A stretch of 64,000 nucleotides of DNA from assembly GCA_900163555.1 (NCBI GenBank), contig FUHX01000019.1, positions 1-64,000 of the forward strand. Reading direction: 5' to 3'. Positions 1-7,952 of this stretch are shown here, piece by piece. The position numbers and the translations under genes are program-made. The stretch comes from Actinomycetales bacterium JB111. Lineage in GTDB: Bacteria > Actinomycetota > Actinomycetes > Actinomycetales > Actinomycetaceae. A model generated the notes under the pieces. That model did no database searches. It was not told the origin of the DNA and worked only from the letters and a program-made list of their open reading frames with translations. Numbering within the stretch: position 1 is the stretch's first letter; every line of letters begins with the position of its first letter.

Positions 1-1095
1 GGAGAGGGGGCGGGTGGGAGCCGGTGCGGACCGCCCGGCGCGGACGGCGACGGCGAGCGCCGTGCCGACGAAGGCCAGGAGGGCGGCGGCCATGACGATC
101 GAGCCGGCGACCTGCGTGCCGGGCAGGCCGAGCCCGTCGCCGAGCCAGACCCGGACGACGAGTCCCGCGTGCAGGGCGACCGCGGGGACCCACATCGCCG
201 GCGAGTACGGGAGGGGGCGGCGCAGGACCGAGGGCAGGATGATGCTGGCGTGGGCGAGCACCATGCTGATGGCGAAGCCCGCGAACACGGCGTGCGTGGC
301 GGCGTCGTAGGCGGCGCCCGACGGCGCACCGAGCAGCCAGACGACTCCGGCGACCGCGAGCCAGACGAAGCCCGCCAGCATGCAGGCCGCCGCGAACCGC
401 GCCTGGCCGCTGAGGCGGACGGTGCGGCGGGCGACGTCGTGCCGGACGAGCCATGCCGCGAGGGCCAGGGTGGCGAGCCCCGCGAGCGCGTACCCGGCGT
501 CCGGCCAGAGCAGGGCGGCGATCGCGCCGAGGCCGAGGGCGCCGGTCAGGGCGAGGACGACCGCTCCCGCGCCCCGTGGCAGTCCGATGTGGGCCAGCTC
601 GAGCCTCTCGGCCGCGATCGTCGCGACGAGGAAGCCCGCGAGCAGCAGGGAGACGCGGTTGAGCGGAAGTCCGCGGGCGCCGAGCAGTGCGGCGGCGGTG
701 GCGAGGGCGGCACCGAGCACCTGGACGAGGACGGCGTCGTCGCGCGCGCGGCCCCACAGCGCGAGGAGCACGCAGGTCATGGTGGCGGCGCCGGCGGCCG
801 AGAGGACGAGCGCGGGGCCGGATCCCACCAGGAGGAGGATCGCCCCCGCCCCCATGGCCGCCGGCGCCGCGAACGCCCACCAGCGGCGCAGCGCGACGGC
901 GCGTTCGAGGGCGATCAGGGTGCCGAGGAACCCGAGCGTCATGAGCCAGCCGTGCCGGTCCGCCAGGTGACCCGGGGTGGGGAGCACGCCGAGGATCGCG
1001 AGTCCGCCGGCGATGCCGGCGATCAGGGCGGCGCCGCCAGGAACCAGCAGGATCAGGCGGCCGAGCGGTGGCCGCGGCGCCCGTTCGCCGGTCAT
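1..1095 (-). CDS. Polytopic membrane protein, partial (C-terminus beyond the left edge)
   Basis: An open frame of 365 codons runs from an ATG at 1095 to the left edge with no stop, so the C-terminus is missing. It is almost wholly hydrophobic Ala/Leu/Gly/Val segments separated by short Arg-rich loops, about ten membrane spans, with no soluble domain. The start overlaps the stop of the upstream regulator as ATGA, so the two genes are translationally coupled. With the neighbouring regulator and DUF2249 gene it matches a set often found near nitrite reductase genes in Actinobacteria. It could be an NnrS-like or nitrite-reductase-associated membrane protein, but I cannot assign a function from the sequence. 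Confidence 0.75.
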   Translation of the reverse strand, partial: MTGERAPRPPLGRLILLVPGGAALIAGIAGGLAILGVLPTPGHLADRHGWLMTLGFLGTLIALERAVALRRWWAFAAPAAMGAGAILLLVGSGPALVLSAAGAATMTCVLLALWGRARDDAVLVQVLGAALATAAALLGARGLPLNRVSLLLAGFLVATIAAERLELAHIGLPRGAGAVVLALTGALGLGAIAALLWPDAGYALAGLATLALAAWLVRHDVARRTVRLSGQARFAAACMLAGFVWLAVAGVVWLLGAPSGAAYDAATHAVFAGFAISMVLAHASIILPSVLRRPLPYSPAMWVPAVALHAGLVVRVWLGDGLGLPGTQVAGSIVMAAALLAFVGTALAVAVRAGRSAPAPTRPLS

Positions 1096-1754
1096 GGCGC
1101 CGCTGGGGCCGGCCGGCGTTCCGGCGGGCCGACACGCAGGACGCACGTCCCGGGGGATGCGAACGGCTCGAGGTCGATGTCGGTGTCGTGGCCCCGGGCG
1201 GTGAGGATGCCCCGGACGAGACCCTCGTGCACCCCGCAGACGACCTCCTGGTTCTCGTTCGCCGCGGCGAGGAGCGGGCAGGTGTGCAGGGCGAGGACGT
1301 GGTCGGTGCGCACGGGGGAGTAGTCGAGCTGCTCGAGGAACTGTTCGGCGTCCTCGACCGCCGTGGCTGCGGGTGCGTCCACCGTGGTGGCGATGTCGCG
1401 CCCCCACTCGATGCCGGCCGCGACCGCGACCGCGCGCGGATTCTCGGCCGTGCGCGAGATCGACCGCGCGAGGGAGGCCGCGAGCCCTGCGTACCCGCCG
1501 GTGCGGGTCTCGTCCGCCGCGCGCCACACCATCGGGGGGCGACCGCGCCCTCTCGCCTCGCCTCGCACCCGGGTGACGAGGCCGTCCGCGAGCAGGGCGT
1601 CGAGGTGACCGCGCACCGTGTTCTCGTGGCGGCCGGTGAACCGGACGATCGCCACGAGAGTGACGCCGGCGGGGTTCCGGCGCACGAGGTCGAGCACCTT
1701 GGCGCGGCCGGCGGACCGCGCCCGGACGCCGCGGGAGCCCGATGTCTTTTCCAC
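1092..1754 (-). CDS. HTH transcriptional regulator with a C-terminal cysteine metal- or Fe-S-binding region
   Basis: The 220-residue protein has an N-terminal winged helix-turn-helix (about residues 15-75) with helix LVAIVRFTGRHENTVRGHLD and a basic wing RGRGRPP. The C-terminal half holds HTCPLL (His157, Cys159), VVCGVHEGL (Cys173, His176) and a late Cys204. This spacing resembles ArsR/SufR-like regulators that bind a metal or an Fe-S cluster and sense redox stress or NO. It is divergent from the DUF2249 gene and coupled to the membrane protein, so it probably controls both. The GTG start at 1754 is preceded at leaderless spacing by TACGGT. The ligand is inferred. Confidence 0.75.
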   Translation of the reverse strand: MEKTSGSRGVRARSAGRAKVLDLVRRNPAGVTLVAIVRFTGRHENTVRGHLDALLADGLVTRVRGEARGRGRPPMVWRAADETRTGGYAGLAASLARSISRTAENPRAVAVAAGIEWGRDIATTVDAPAATAVEDAEQFLEQLDYSPVRTDHVLALHTCPLLAAANENQEVVCGVHEGLVRGILTARGHDTDIDLEPFASPGTCVLRVGPPERRPAPAAP

Positions 1755-1761
1755 GGTGTTA

Positions 1762-1767
1762 ACCGTA
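1762..1767 (-). promoter_or_regulatory. Putative -10 element, leaderless start of the HTH regulator
   Basis: TACGGT (minus strand) ends 7 nt before the GTG at 1754 and no Shine-Dalgarno sequence intervenes. The A/T-rich divergent region to DUF2249 also holds a +-strand TAGTAAAT. Confidence 0.4.
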
Positions 1768-1806
1768 GTAAATTGGGTGCGTCATCACCAACCGAGGAGG
1801 ACGAGA

Positions 1807-2100
1807 ATGCGGTCACAGGTCGAGATCGGCACCGGTTCGCAGAGCGGATGCGGATGCGCGGACGAGGCGGCGGCGCTGCCTGAGCTGGATGTGCGGCCGA
1901 TCCCGCACCTCATCCGGCACGGCGCGGTGTTCGGGGCGCTCGAGAGCCTGCCGCCGGGTACCGGGATGGTGCTGGTCGCGCACCACGACCCGGTCCCGCT
2001 GCTCCGTCAGATCGAGGAGCGCGCGCCCGGAGGGTTCGCGGTGGAGTACGTGGAGAGCGGGCCGGAGGAGTGGCGGATCAGCTTCACGCGGGTCGGATGA
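1807..2100 (+). CDS. DUF2249 domain protein
   Basis: This 97-residue protein matches the small DUF2249 fold. It contains LDVRPIPHLIRHGAVFGALE, then a GTGMVLVAHHDPVPLLRQ segment and a C-terminal EWRISFTR strand. The ATG at 1807 was chosen because GAGGAGG lies 7-13 nt upstream; an upstream GTG at 1618 in the same frame would cross the promoter region. An N-terminal CGC pair (Gly-Cys-Gly-Cys) may bind metal. DUF2249 proteins often sit beside hemerythrin-like or nitrite/nitric oxide reductase genes, but their biochemical role is unknown. The gene is divergent from the HTH regulator, which likely controls it. Confidence 0.8.
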   Translation: MRSQVEIGTGSQSGCGCADEAAALPELDVRPIPHLIRHGAVFGALESLPPGTGMVLVAHHDPVPLLRQIEERAPGGFAVEYVESGPEEWRISFTRVG

Positions 2101-2242
2101 CCGTCCGCGCGTGACCGGCGGTGGGAAGGCCCGTCGCCGTCGGGACGGGCCGCTACGGTCCGCGCGTCGCGCCGCCAGGGGGCGCGTGACACCGCGTCGG
2201 CACGTTGCGCCGCATCGGCACATGAGATTCCCGGCGTGACAG

Positions 2243-2284
2243 AAGGCACCGGCCCGAGAACTCGCGTTCTCGGGCCGGTGCCTT
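2243..2284. terminator. Strong hairpin terminator, probably bidirectional
   Basis: A perfect 19-bp stem (AAGGCACCGGCCCGAGAAC and its complement) closes a TCGC loop between the convergent DUF2249 and GlsB-type genes. ACAG and CTGT flank it and extend the pairing. Confidence 0.85.
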
Positions 2285-2314
2285 GTCTGTGATGAAGCGC
2301 GGGTGCGCCGCCGA

Positions 2315-2587
2315 CTACGCCCGTCCGGCCTTGTTGCGACCGGTGATGAATCCGTAGATCACGAGGACCACGATCGCGCCGCCGATGGCGAGGGCCCACG
2401 ACTCGAGCGACCAGAACTCGGAGATCTCGGCGTCGAAGATGATCGAGCCGAGCCAGCCGCCGACCATGGCGCCGATGACGCCGAGAACGAGCGTGGCGAT
2501 CCAACCGCCGCCCTGACGGCCGGGCAGGATCGCCTTGGCGATGGCTCCGGCGATAAGGCCAAGAATGAGGTATGCGAGGAAACCCAT
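2315..2587 (-). CDS. GlsB/YeaQ/YmgE family stress-response membrane protein
   Basis: A 90-residue, three-span membrane protein with the family pattern: GLIAGAIAKAILPG near the N-terminus, then GGWIATLVLGVIGAMVGGWLG, and a last span GGAIVVLVIYGFI followed by a basic tail. The ATG is preceded by GGAGG at good spacing. The family (also called transglycosylase-associated proteins) is linked to general stress responses, but its molecular activity is not established. It is a single gene, ending at the strong hairpin at 2243-2284. Confidence 0.9.
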   Translation of the reverse strand: MGFLAYLILGLIAGAIAKAILPGRQGGGWIATLVLGVIGAMVGGWLGSIIFDAEISEFWSLESWALAIGGAIVVLVIYGFITGRNKAGRA

Positions 2588-2686
2588 GACTGTCGCCTCC
2601 AGATCTCACGGGCGGGCGCCCGATGGATCTTTCACGCTATACCTTTGTGGTTCCTGATGCGAGTGTGTCGATTCGGCGTTTCGCGA

Positions 2687-3463
2687 TCAACCGGCGGGCG
2701 GCAACGTGAGGATCTCGGCGCCGGACTCGGTGATGGCGATCGTGTGCTCCGTGTGCGCGGTGCGGCCCCCCGTGGCGCTGCGCAGCGTCCAGCCGTCGGC
2801 GTCCATCGTCAGCTCGTCGGTGTCTGCCATGACCCACGGCTCGACGGCGAGCATGAGTCCCGGGCGGAGCGTGTAGCCGCGACCGGGGCGCCCGGTGTTG
2901 GCCACGTGCGGGTCCTGGTGCATGGTCGACCCGATGCCGTGCCCGCCGAACTGCGTGTTCACCCGGTAGCCGGAGGAGGAGAGGACCTCGCCGATCGCGT
3001 GCGAGATGTCGCCCAGCTTCTTGCCCGGGCCGGCGGCCGCGATGCCCGCCGCCAGCGCACGTACAGTCGCGTCGATGAGCGCGAGATCCGCTTCGGAGGC
3101 GCTCTCGCCGACCACGAAGCTGATCGCGGCGTCGGCGGCAATCCCATCCTTGATGACCGCGAGGTCGAGGGTGAGGAGGTCGCCGTCGGCGAGGGTGTAG
3201 TCGTGGGGGAGGCCGTGCAGGACGGCGTCGTTCACGGCCGTGCAGATGTAGTGGCCGAACGGGCCGCGCCCGAAGCTCGGCGCGTAGTCGACGTAGCACG
3301 ACGTGGCGCCGCCCGCCTCGATCATCTCCTTCGCCCACCGGTCGATCTCGAGCAGGTTCGTGCCGACGCTGACTCGCCCTTTCAGTGCGTCGAGGATATG
3401 GCCGACGATCGCGCCGGACGCGCGACCCCGCTCGACCTCGGCGGGGGTGAGGATCTCGATCAT
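2687..3463 (-). CDS. map: Type I methionine aminopeptidase
   Basis: The enzyme removes the initiator methionine from nascent proteins in the cytosol. The 258-residue protein has the pita-bread fold signature with His83 (LHGLP) and the five metal ligands Asp100 (LTLDLAV), Asp111 (ADAAISF), His175 (GGHGIG), Glu208 (AVEPW) and Glu239 (HTEHT). There is no N-terminal zinc-finger or SH3-binding extension. It stands alone rather than in the secY-adk-map-infA operon, so it may be a second paralogue. A start-proximal AAGGGA supports the ATG at 3463. Expression signals beyond this are not evident. Confidence 0.93.
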   Translation of the reverse strand: MIEILTPAEVERGRASGAIVGHILDALKGRVSVGTNLLEIDRWAKEMIEAGGATSCYVDYAPSFGRGPFGHYICTAVNDAVLHGLPHDYTLADGDLLTLDLAVIKDGIAADAAISFVVGESASEADLALIDATVRALAAGIAAAGPGKKLGDISHAIGEVLSSSGYRVNTQFGGHGIGSTMHQDPHVANTGRPGRGYTLRPGLMLAVEPWVMADTDELTMDADGWTLRSATGGRTAHTEHTIAITESGAEILTLPPAG

Positions 3464-3690
3464 GACCGTCCCTTGGGTGTCTGTCGGCGGTGAGGAGGGG
3501 GTCGTCCGTGGGAGGTGGACGCCCCGCCGAGCCTAGTCGCCGAGCCCCGCACGCCCCGTCCCCGGTCCATCCGCTCGGACCAGTCGAGGGTTGTGCCGAG
3601 GATCTCCCCCGGCCGCGTTGCGGCGGAATCGGCGCCCTCGATAAACTCAACCGACCAGCCGGTACAGTATCAAGCGCTCAAGGGGAATCC

Positions 3691-5346
3691 ATGCCGACCA
3701 TGTCCGCCGGACGGAAGTGGGGGAGCCTCGCCGTCCTCGTCGGCGCGGTGCTCCTGCTCGCCATCGACGCCACGGTGCTCCACCTCGCGGTCCCGTCGCT
3801 CACCCGCGATCTCTCGCCGACCGCCACCGAGGTGCTGTGGATCGGTGACATCTACTCGTTCGCGATCGCCGGCCTGCTGGTGACCATGGGTAACCTCGCG
3901 GACCGCATCGGGCGCAAGCGCCTGCTGCTCATCGGGGCCACGGCGTTCGGCGTCGCCTCCGCGATCGCCGCGTTCGCCCCGACCGCCGAGGTCCTGATCG
4001 GCGCCCGTCTCCTCCTCGGCATCGCCGGCGCGACCCTCATGCCGTCGACACTCTCGCTGATCCGCAACATCTTCGACGACCCGACCGAGCGCACCCGCGC
4101 CATCGCGATCTGGTCGGCCGCCGCCGCGAGCGGCATCGCCGTCGGGCCGGTCGTCGGCGGGCTCCTCCTCGAGCACTTCTGGTGGGGCTCGGTCTTCCTC
4201 ATCAACATCCCGGTCGTCGCGATCCTCGTGATCGCGGGTGCCGCCCTGCTGCCCGAGTCGAGGAACGACCGGCCCGGCCCCTTCGACCTGCTCTCCTCGG
4301 CGCTCTCGCTCCTGACGATCGTGCCGATCGTCTTCGCGATCAAGCGCGCGGTCTCGGGCGACATCGACCTCGTCCTGGTCGCCGCTGTGGTCATCGGCCT
4401 CGCCTCGGGCGCCGCGTTCATCGTCCGCCAGCGCCGCAGCAGCCACCCGATGATCGACGTGAGCCTGTTCGCCAACGGCGCGTTCAGCGGCGCCGTGCTC
4501 GTCAACCTCATCTCGGTGTTCGCCCTCGCGGGCACGCTGTACTTCTTCTCGCAGTACCTGCAGTTCGCGCGCGGCCTCGAGCCGCTGGAGGCGGGGCTCG
4601 CCCAGCTGCCGGCCGCGGTCGCCTCGATGGCGGTCGTCGCCGTCGTCGGGTTCCTGCTCGGCAGGCTCGGGCGCGGCCGGGCCATCGGCGTCGCGCTCGT
4701 CACCGGGGCGATCGGCCTCGGCCTCGTCTCCGTGCTCGAGGGCAGCGACAACCTCGCGTACCTGCTCATCGCCCTCGTGCCGCTCGGCCTGGGCATCGGC
4801 ACCTCGGAGACCCTGAGCGTCGACGCGGTCGTGTCCGCAGCGCCCCCGAACAAGGCCGGCGCGGCCTCGTCGATCTCGGAGACGGCCTACGAGCTCGGCG
4901 CCGCGCTCGGCATCGCGCTGCTCGGCTCGCTCATGACCGTCCTCTACCGGGCGAACGTGGTGGTGCCCGCCGGCCTGCCCGACGACGCCGCGGCGGCCAT
5001 GGAGGACTCCCTCGCCTCCGCGTCCGCCGCCCTGGGCGAGCACAGCGCGGCGCTGGACGTCGCGCGCGAGGCCTTCGTCGACGCCATGCAGCTGACCACG
5101 CTCGTGGCCGCCGTCGTCATGCTGGTGGGCGCCGTCGTCGCCTTCGTCCTGATCCCGAACGACCGCGACGCGGTCGACGCCCACGGGCTGGAGGCAGTCG
5201 CGGAGCGCGACGGCCTGCCGGTCGAGGGAGCCTCGGGCGATCCTGACCCCGAGGCCCCGTCCGGCCGCAATCCCCTGGCACACCCGGCCGACCAGCCGAG
5301 GCACGACGAGGCCACCGCCTCGAATGCCACGGTCCCGGGCGCCTGA
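3691..5346 (+). CDS. DHA2-family MFS multidrug efflux transporter (SmvA/QacA-like)
   Basis: A 551-residue, 14-span proton-coupled exporter. MFS motif A is GNLADRIGRKRLLL in the loop after span 2, and the acidic AIDATVLHLAVPSL segment in span 1 is typical of DHA2 pumps for quaternary ammonium and other lipophilic cations. The ATG at 3691 follows AGGGGAA; a second ATG lies at 3700, and upstream in-frame ATG/GTG codons would precede the likely -10 TACAGT at 3664-3669. The C-terminus carries a hydrophilic tail of about 60 residues. A TetR regulator starts 16 nt downstream, so pump and regulator are probably co-transcribed and self-controlled. Confidence 0.9.
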   Translation: MPTMSAGRKWGSLAVLVGAVLLLAIDATVLHLAVPSLTRDLSPTATEVLWIGDIYSFAIAGLLVTMGNLADRIGRKRLLLIGATAFGVASAIAAFAPTAEVLIGARLLLGIAGATLMPSTLSLIRNIFDDPTERTRAIAIWSAAAASGIAVGPVVGGLLLEHFWWGSVFLINIPVVAILVIAGAALLPESRNDRPGPFDLLSSALSLLTIVPIVFAIKRAVSGDIDLVLVAAVVIGLASGAAFIVRQRRSSHPMIDVSLFANGAFSGAVLVNLISVFALAGTLYFFSQYLQFARGLEPLEAGLAQLPAAVASMAVVAVVGFLLGRLGRGRAIGVALVTGAIGLGLVSVLEGSDNLAYLLIALVPLGLGIGTSETLSVDAVVSAAPPNKAGAASSISETAYELGAALGIALLGSLMTVLYRANVVVPAGLPDDAAAAMEDSLASASAALGEHSAALDVAREAFVDAMQLTTLVAAVVMLVGAVVAFVLIPNDRDAVDAHGLEAVAERDGLPVEGASGDPDPEAPSGRNPLAHPADQPRHDEATASNATVPGA

Positions 5347-5362
5347 GGGAGACAATCGCACG

Positions 5363-5944
5363 ATGGGACGTACCGCAGGACGCACGTCGGAGGACACCCG
5401 GCGCCAGATCCTCCTCGCGGCTGCGCGCGTGCTCGCGCGGCGCGCGGGGCAGGCGTCGCTGGACGAGATCGCCAGGGCCGCGGGCGTCTCCAAGGGCGGG
5501 CTGCTGTATCACTTCGCCGGCAAGGACGAGCTGTTCGTCGCGCTCGCGATGTCGCTCAACTCCGACTTCCGCGCTCGCGTCCAGGGGGTCGCGGACGGGG
5601 ACTCCCGAGGTCCCGGCCGGCTCGCGCGCGCCTACATCGAGGTGAGCTTCGCCGACGGCGACGACCAGGACCACTCGCGCGACACGATCGCGTTGGCCGC
5701 CCAGTCGATGTACGTCGAGGAGCTCGAACGCCTGTCCCTCGAGGATGCCGCCCGCTGGCGCGCCGACCTGATGGCTGACGGGCTCCCTGAGGCCACGGTC
5801 CGCCTCGTCGTGTCCTCCTCGGACGGGGCGAACATCGGCCCGCTGTGGGGGCCGGTCCTCACCGATGCCGACCGCGCCGCGCTGAAGGAGCAGCTCGTCG
5901 ATCTGACAATCATGGCGGACCCGGCACCTACTGTGTCCCCATGA
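5363..5944 (+). CDS. TetR/AcrR family transcriptional regulator of the upstream pump
   Basis: The 193-residue protein has a canonical TetR helix-turn-helix in residues 10-60: TRRQILLAAARVLA, ASLDEIARAAGVSKGGLLYHF and the KDELF stabilising helix. The remainder is the variable ligand-binding domain. It lies directly behind the DHA2 exporter, so it most likely represses that transporter and releases DNA when it binds an exported compound. The stop overlaps the ATG of the DUF2200 gene as ATGA, making a three-gene unit. A longer frame starting at 5324 overlaps the transporter and lacks a better ribosome site. Confidence 0.88.
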   Translation: MGRTAGRTSEDTRRQILLAAARVLARRAGQASLDEIARAAGVSKGGLLYHFAGKDELFVALAMSLNSDFRARVQGVADGDSRGPGRLARAYIEVSFADGDDQDHSRDTIALAAQSMYVEELERLSLEDAARWRADLMADGLPEATVRLVVSSSDGANIGPLWGPVLTDADRAALKEQLVDLTIMADPAPTVSP

Positions 5945-6285
5945 GCCACCGCATCTTCCGGGTCCCGGTCGCGGACGTGTACGTCCACTACGTCGCCAAG
6001 GTGGAACGGAAGGGCCGGACGAAGGACGAGCTGGACGAGGCGATCCGCTGGCTGACCGGGTTCACCCAGGCCGAGCTCGAGGCGCACCTCGAGGACGGGA
6101 CGACGTTCGAGGACTTCTTCGCCGACGCCACGCTCCACCCGCACGCGTCACTCATCATGGGCGTCGTGTGCGGGGTCCGGGTCGAGGACATCGAGGACCC
6201 CCTCATGCAGAAGCTCCGCTACATGGACAAGCTCGTCGACGAGATCGCGCGGGGCAAGGCGATGGACAAGGTGCTGCGCGGCTGA
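5941..6285 (+). CDS. DUF2200 domain protein
   Basis: The 114-residue protein matches DUF2200 along its whole length: HRIFRVPVADVYVHYVAK, KGRTKDELDEAIRWLTGF, GVVCGVRVEDIEDPLMQ and LRYMDKLVDEIARGKAMDK near the C-terminus. The family is broadly distributed, small and cytosolic, with no established function. It overlaps the TetR stop by ATGA, so it is translated with that regulator, but a link to drug efflux is not implied by the family. Confidence 0.9.
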   Translation: MSHRIFRVPVADVYVHYVAKVERKGRTKDELDEAIRWLTGFTQAELEAHLEDGTTFEDFFADATLHPHASLIMGVVCGVRVEDIEDPLMQKLRYMDKLVDEIARGKAMDKVLRG

Positions 6286-6303
6286 GCGACCGGGGCGCGG
6301 GGC

Positions 6304-7041
6304 TCACGGGTCCGTCGGCAACGAGTTCTCCGCACCGATGTAGGTGAGGCAGACGGCCTCGTCGTACGGGCCGTCGCCGAAGAGCCGGTCGAGCGTCGGC
6401 TGGTCGACGAGGCTGCAGGGGTCGTCCGTGCCCGGCGTGCTGGGGTCGTCGTCGCCCGTTCCCTGGTCGCCGTGGCCGGCCGGTGCGTCCACCAGGGCGA
6501 CGATCTCCCCGCCGTCGACGGTCCGGCACGTCGATGCGCGGCCGGGCTCTTGGCTCGAGGACGAGTTGCACTCCCAGTCGCCGATCGTGACGAAGGCGCC
6601 GCTGCCCGCCGGGGGCTCCGGCGGGTCGGTGTAGTACGTCTCCAGGAGCTCCATCGCGAACGCGCAGTCGACGTCTCCGACGACGATCTCGAGCCAGACG
6701 GTCGCGCCGATCGTCGACACGGTGTCCGCGCACACCTGCGGCCCGGTCGGTGCGGGTGCGGTCGCGGGCTCGGGATCGGAAACGGGGGAGTCCGGCCCGT
6801 CGGTCGACCCGTCCGCCCCGCCCGCGCCCGACGACGAGGCGGTCGCCTCCGAGGTCGGGCTCGCACCGGGCGCGCCCGAGGAATCGGGTGCGGATTCCGA
6901 GGTCGATTCCGACACGGATTCCGACATGGATTCGGAATGGGTCTCGGCGGTGGGCGACGATTCGTCCTCACCCCCGGACGAGCACGCGGCGAGAAGGGCC
7001 GCGAGCAAGAGAAGAAGGACGGGGCGGAACGGGCGGCGCAT
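6304..7041 (-). CDS. Secreted lipoprotein with a Ser/Glu-rich linker, unknown function
   Basis: The 245-residue protein has a signal peptide ending in lipobox LLAAC (Cys about residue 20), so it should be lipid-anchored outside the cell. Residues 30-50 are an irregular Ser-Glu-Ser repeat, followed by an Ala/Ser/Gly/Asp-rich linker to about residue 100. The C-terminal region has five cysteines that could form disulphides (QVCADTV, DCAFAMELL, WECN, STCRTV, CLTYIG). It resembles DUF3558-type lipoproteins in layout, including a CSLVDQPTLDRLFG segment, but I do not recognise it firmly. It faces the DUF2200 gene tail to tail. Confidence 0.75.
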   Translation of the reverse strand: MRRPFRPVLLLLLAALLAACSSGGEDESSPTAETHSESMSESVSESTSESAPDSSGAPGASPTSEATASSSGAGGADGSTDGPDSPVSDPEPATAPAPTGPQVCADTVSTIGATVWLEIVVGDVDCAFAMELLETYYTDPPEPPAGSGAFVTIGDWECNSSSSQEPGRASTCRTVDGGEIVALVDAPAGHGDQGTGDDDPSTPGTDDPCSLVDQPTLDRLFGDGPYDEAVCLTYIGAENSLPTDP

Positions 7042-7140
7042 GGAGATCTCCCTGGGGGCGGGGAGGTGCGGGGGACCGTGAAACTAGCACGTAGCCTCGT
7101 GCCCGGGGAAGAAATCGAAAGCGGGAACGACGGCCGTTGC

Positions 7141-7146
7141 TAAAGT
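7141..7146 (+). promoter_or_regulatory. Putative -10 element, leaderless start of the thioesterase
   Basis: TAAAGT lies 7 nt before GTG 7154 with no Shine-Dalgarno sequence, favouring that codon over GTG 7145. Confidence 0.4.
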
Positions 7147-7153
7147 GCCTGCT

Positions 7154-7939
7154 GTGACGACAGCCGAGGACTTCTATTTCGAGCGTCGATCAGGCGGAAC
7201 ATTCGTCGCCACTGAGCTCACCTCGGGCGCCTGGAATCCCGCCGAGCAGCACGTCGCGCCCTCGCTCGGCCTGCTCGCGCACGAGGTCGAGCGTGACCTG
7301 GGTGAGCGACGGGACGACCACCTGCGCCTGACCCGCGTCTCCTTCGACATCCTCGGCACCTACCCGGTCGGCGAGGTCGACGTAGGGGTCCGCGTCGCGC
7401 GTCCCGGCCGGACGATCGAGCTGGTCGAGGCGACGTTGTCCGCGAACGGTCGCGCCGTCGTCGTGCTGAGGGCCTGGCTGCAGGCGACCTACGACTCCGC
7501 GGCGATCACCGGTGGCGGTGACGCCCCGTTCCCCGACCGGGCCGGCCTCGGCCCCGGATCCCTCGGCATCGAGTGGGCGGGACGGTTCGTGAAGTCGGTC
7601 GACGTCGCCCAGGAGCCCATGGGCCCCGGTCGTGGGCGGTCATGGGTGCGGGCCCGCGCACGCCTCGTCAAGGGGGAGGAGAGCTCGCCGACGGCACGGC
7701 TCATCGGCGTCCTCGACGTCGCGAACGGTCTCACCCCGCGCGTCGGCATGGATGTCGCCGCCTACCCGAACCTCGACCTCGTCGCGCACCTCTACCGCGA
7801 GCCGGAGGACGGATGGACGGGGTTGGACACGACCGTCAGCTTCGCGGCCGACGGCGTCGGTCTCACCAGGAGTGTCGTCCACGACGACGCCGGCCTCGTC
7901 GGGACCTGCGCGCAGATCCTCACCGTGCGCCCACGGTGA
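7154..7939 (+). CDS. TesB-like acyl-CoA thioesterase family protein
   Basis: The 261-residue protein looks like a double-hotdog thioesterase. The N-terminal half holds FVATELTSGAWNPAEQHVAP and the strand VDVGVRVARPGRTIELVEAT, typical of acyl-CoA thioesterase N-domains. The second half holds LIGVLDVANGLTPRVGM and PNLDLVAHLYREP, matching the C-terminal hotdog (DxxNG-type active-site region). It would hydrolyse acyl-CoA thioesters in the cytosol; chain length is unknown. Start: GTG 7154 fits a leaderless transcript (TAAAGT seven bases upstream), and GTG 7145 is an in-frame alternative that adds three residues. Confidence 0.8.
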   Translation: MTTAEDFYFERRSGGTFVATELTSGAWNPAEQHVAPSLGLLAHEVERDLGERRDDHLRLTRVSFDILGTYPVGEVDVGVRVARPGRTIELVEATLSANGRAVVVLRAWLQATYDSAAITGGGDAPFPDRAGLGPGSLGIEWAGRFVKSVDVAQEPMGPGRGRSWVRARARLVKGEESSPTARLIGVLDVANGLTPRVGMDVAAYPNLDLVAHLYREPEDGWTGLDTTVSFAADGVGLTRSVVHDDAGLVGTCAQILTVRPR

Positions 7940-7952
7940 GGTTGTTGATCTG

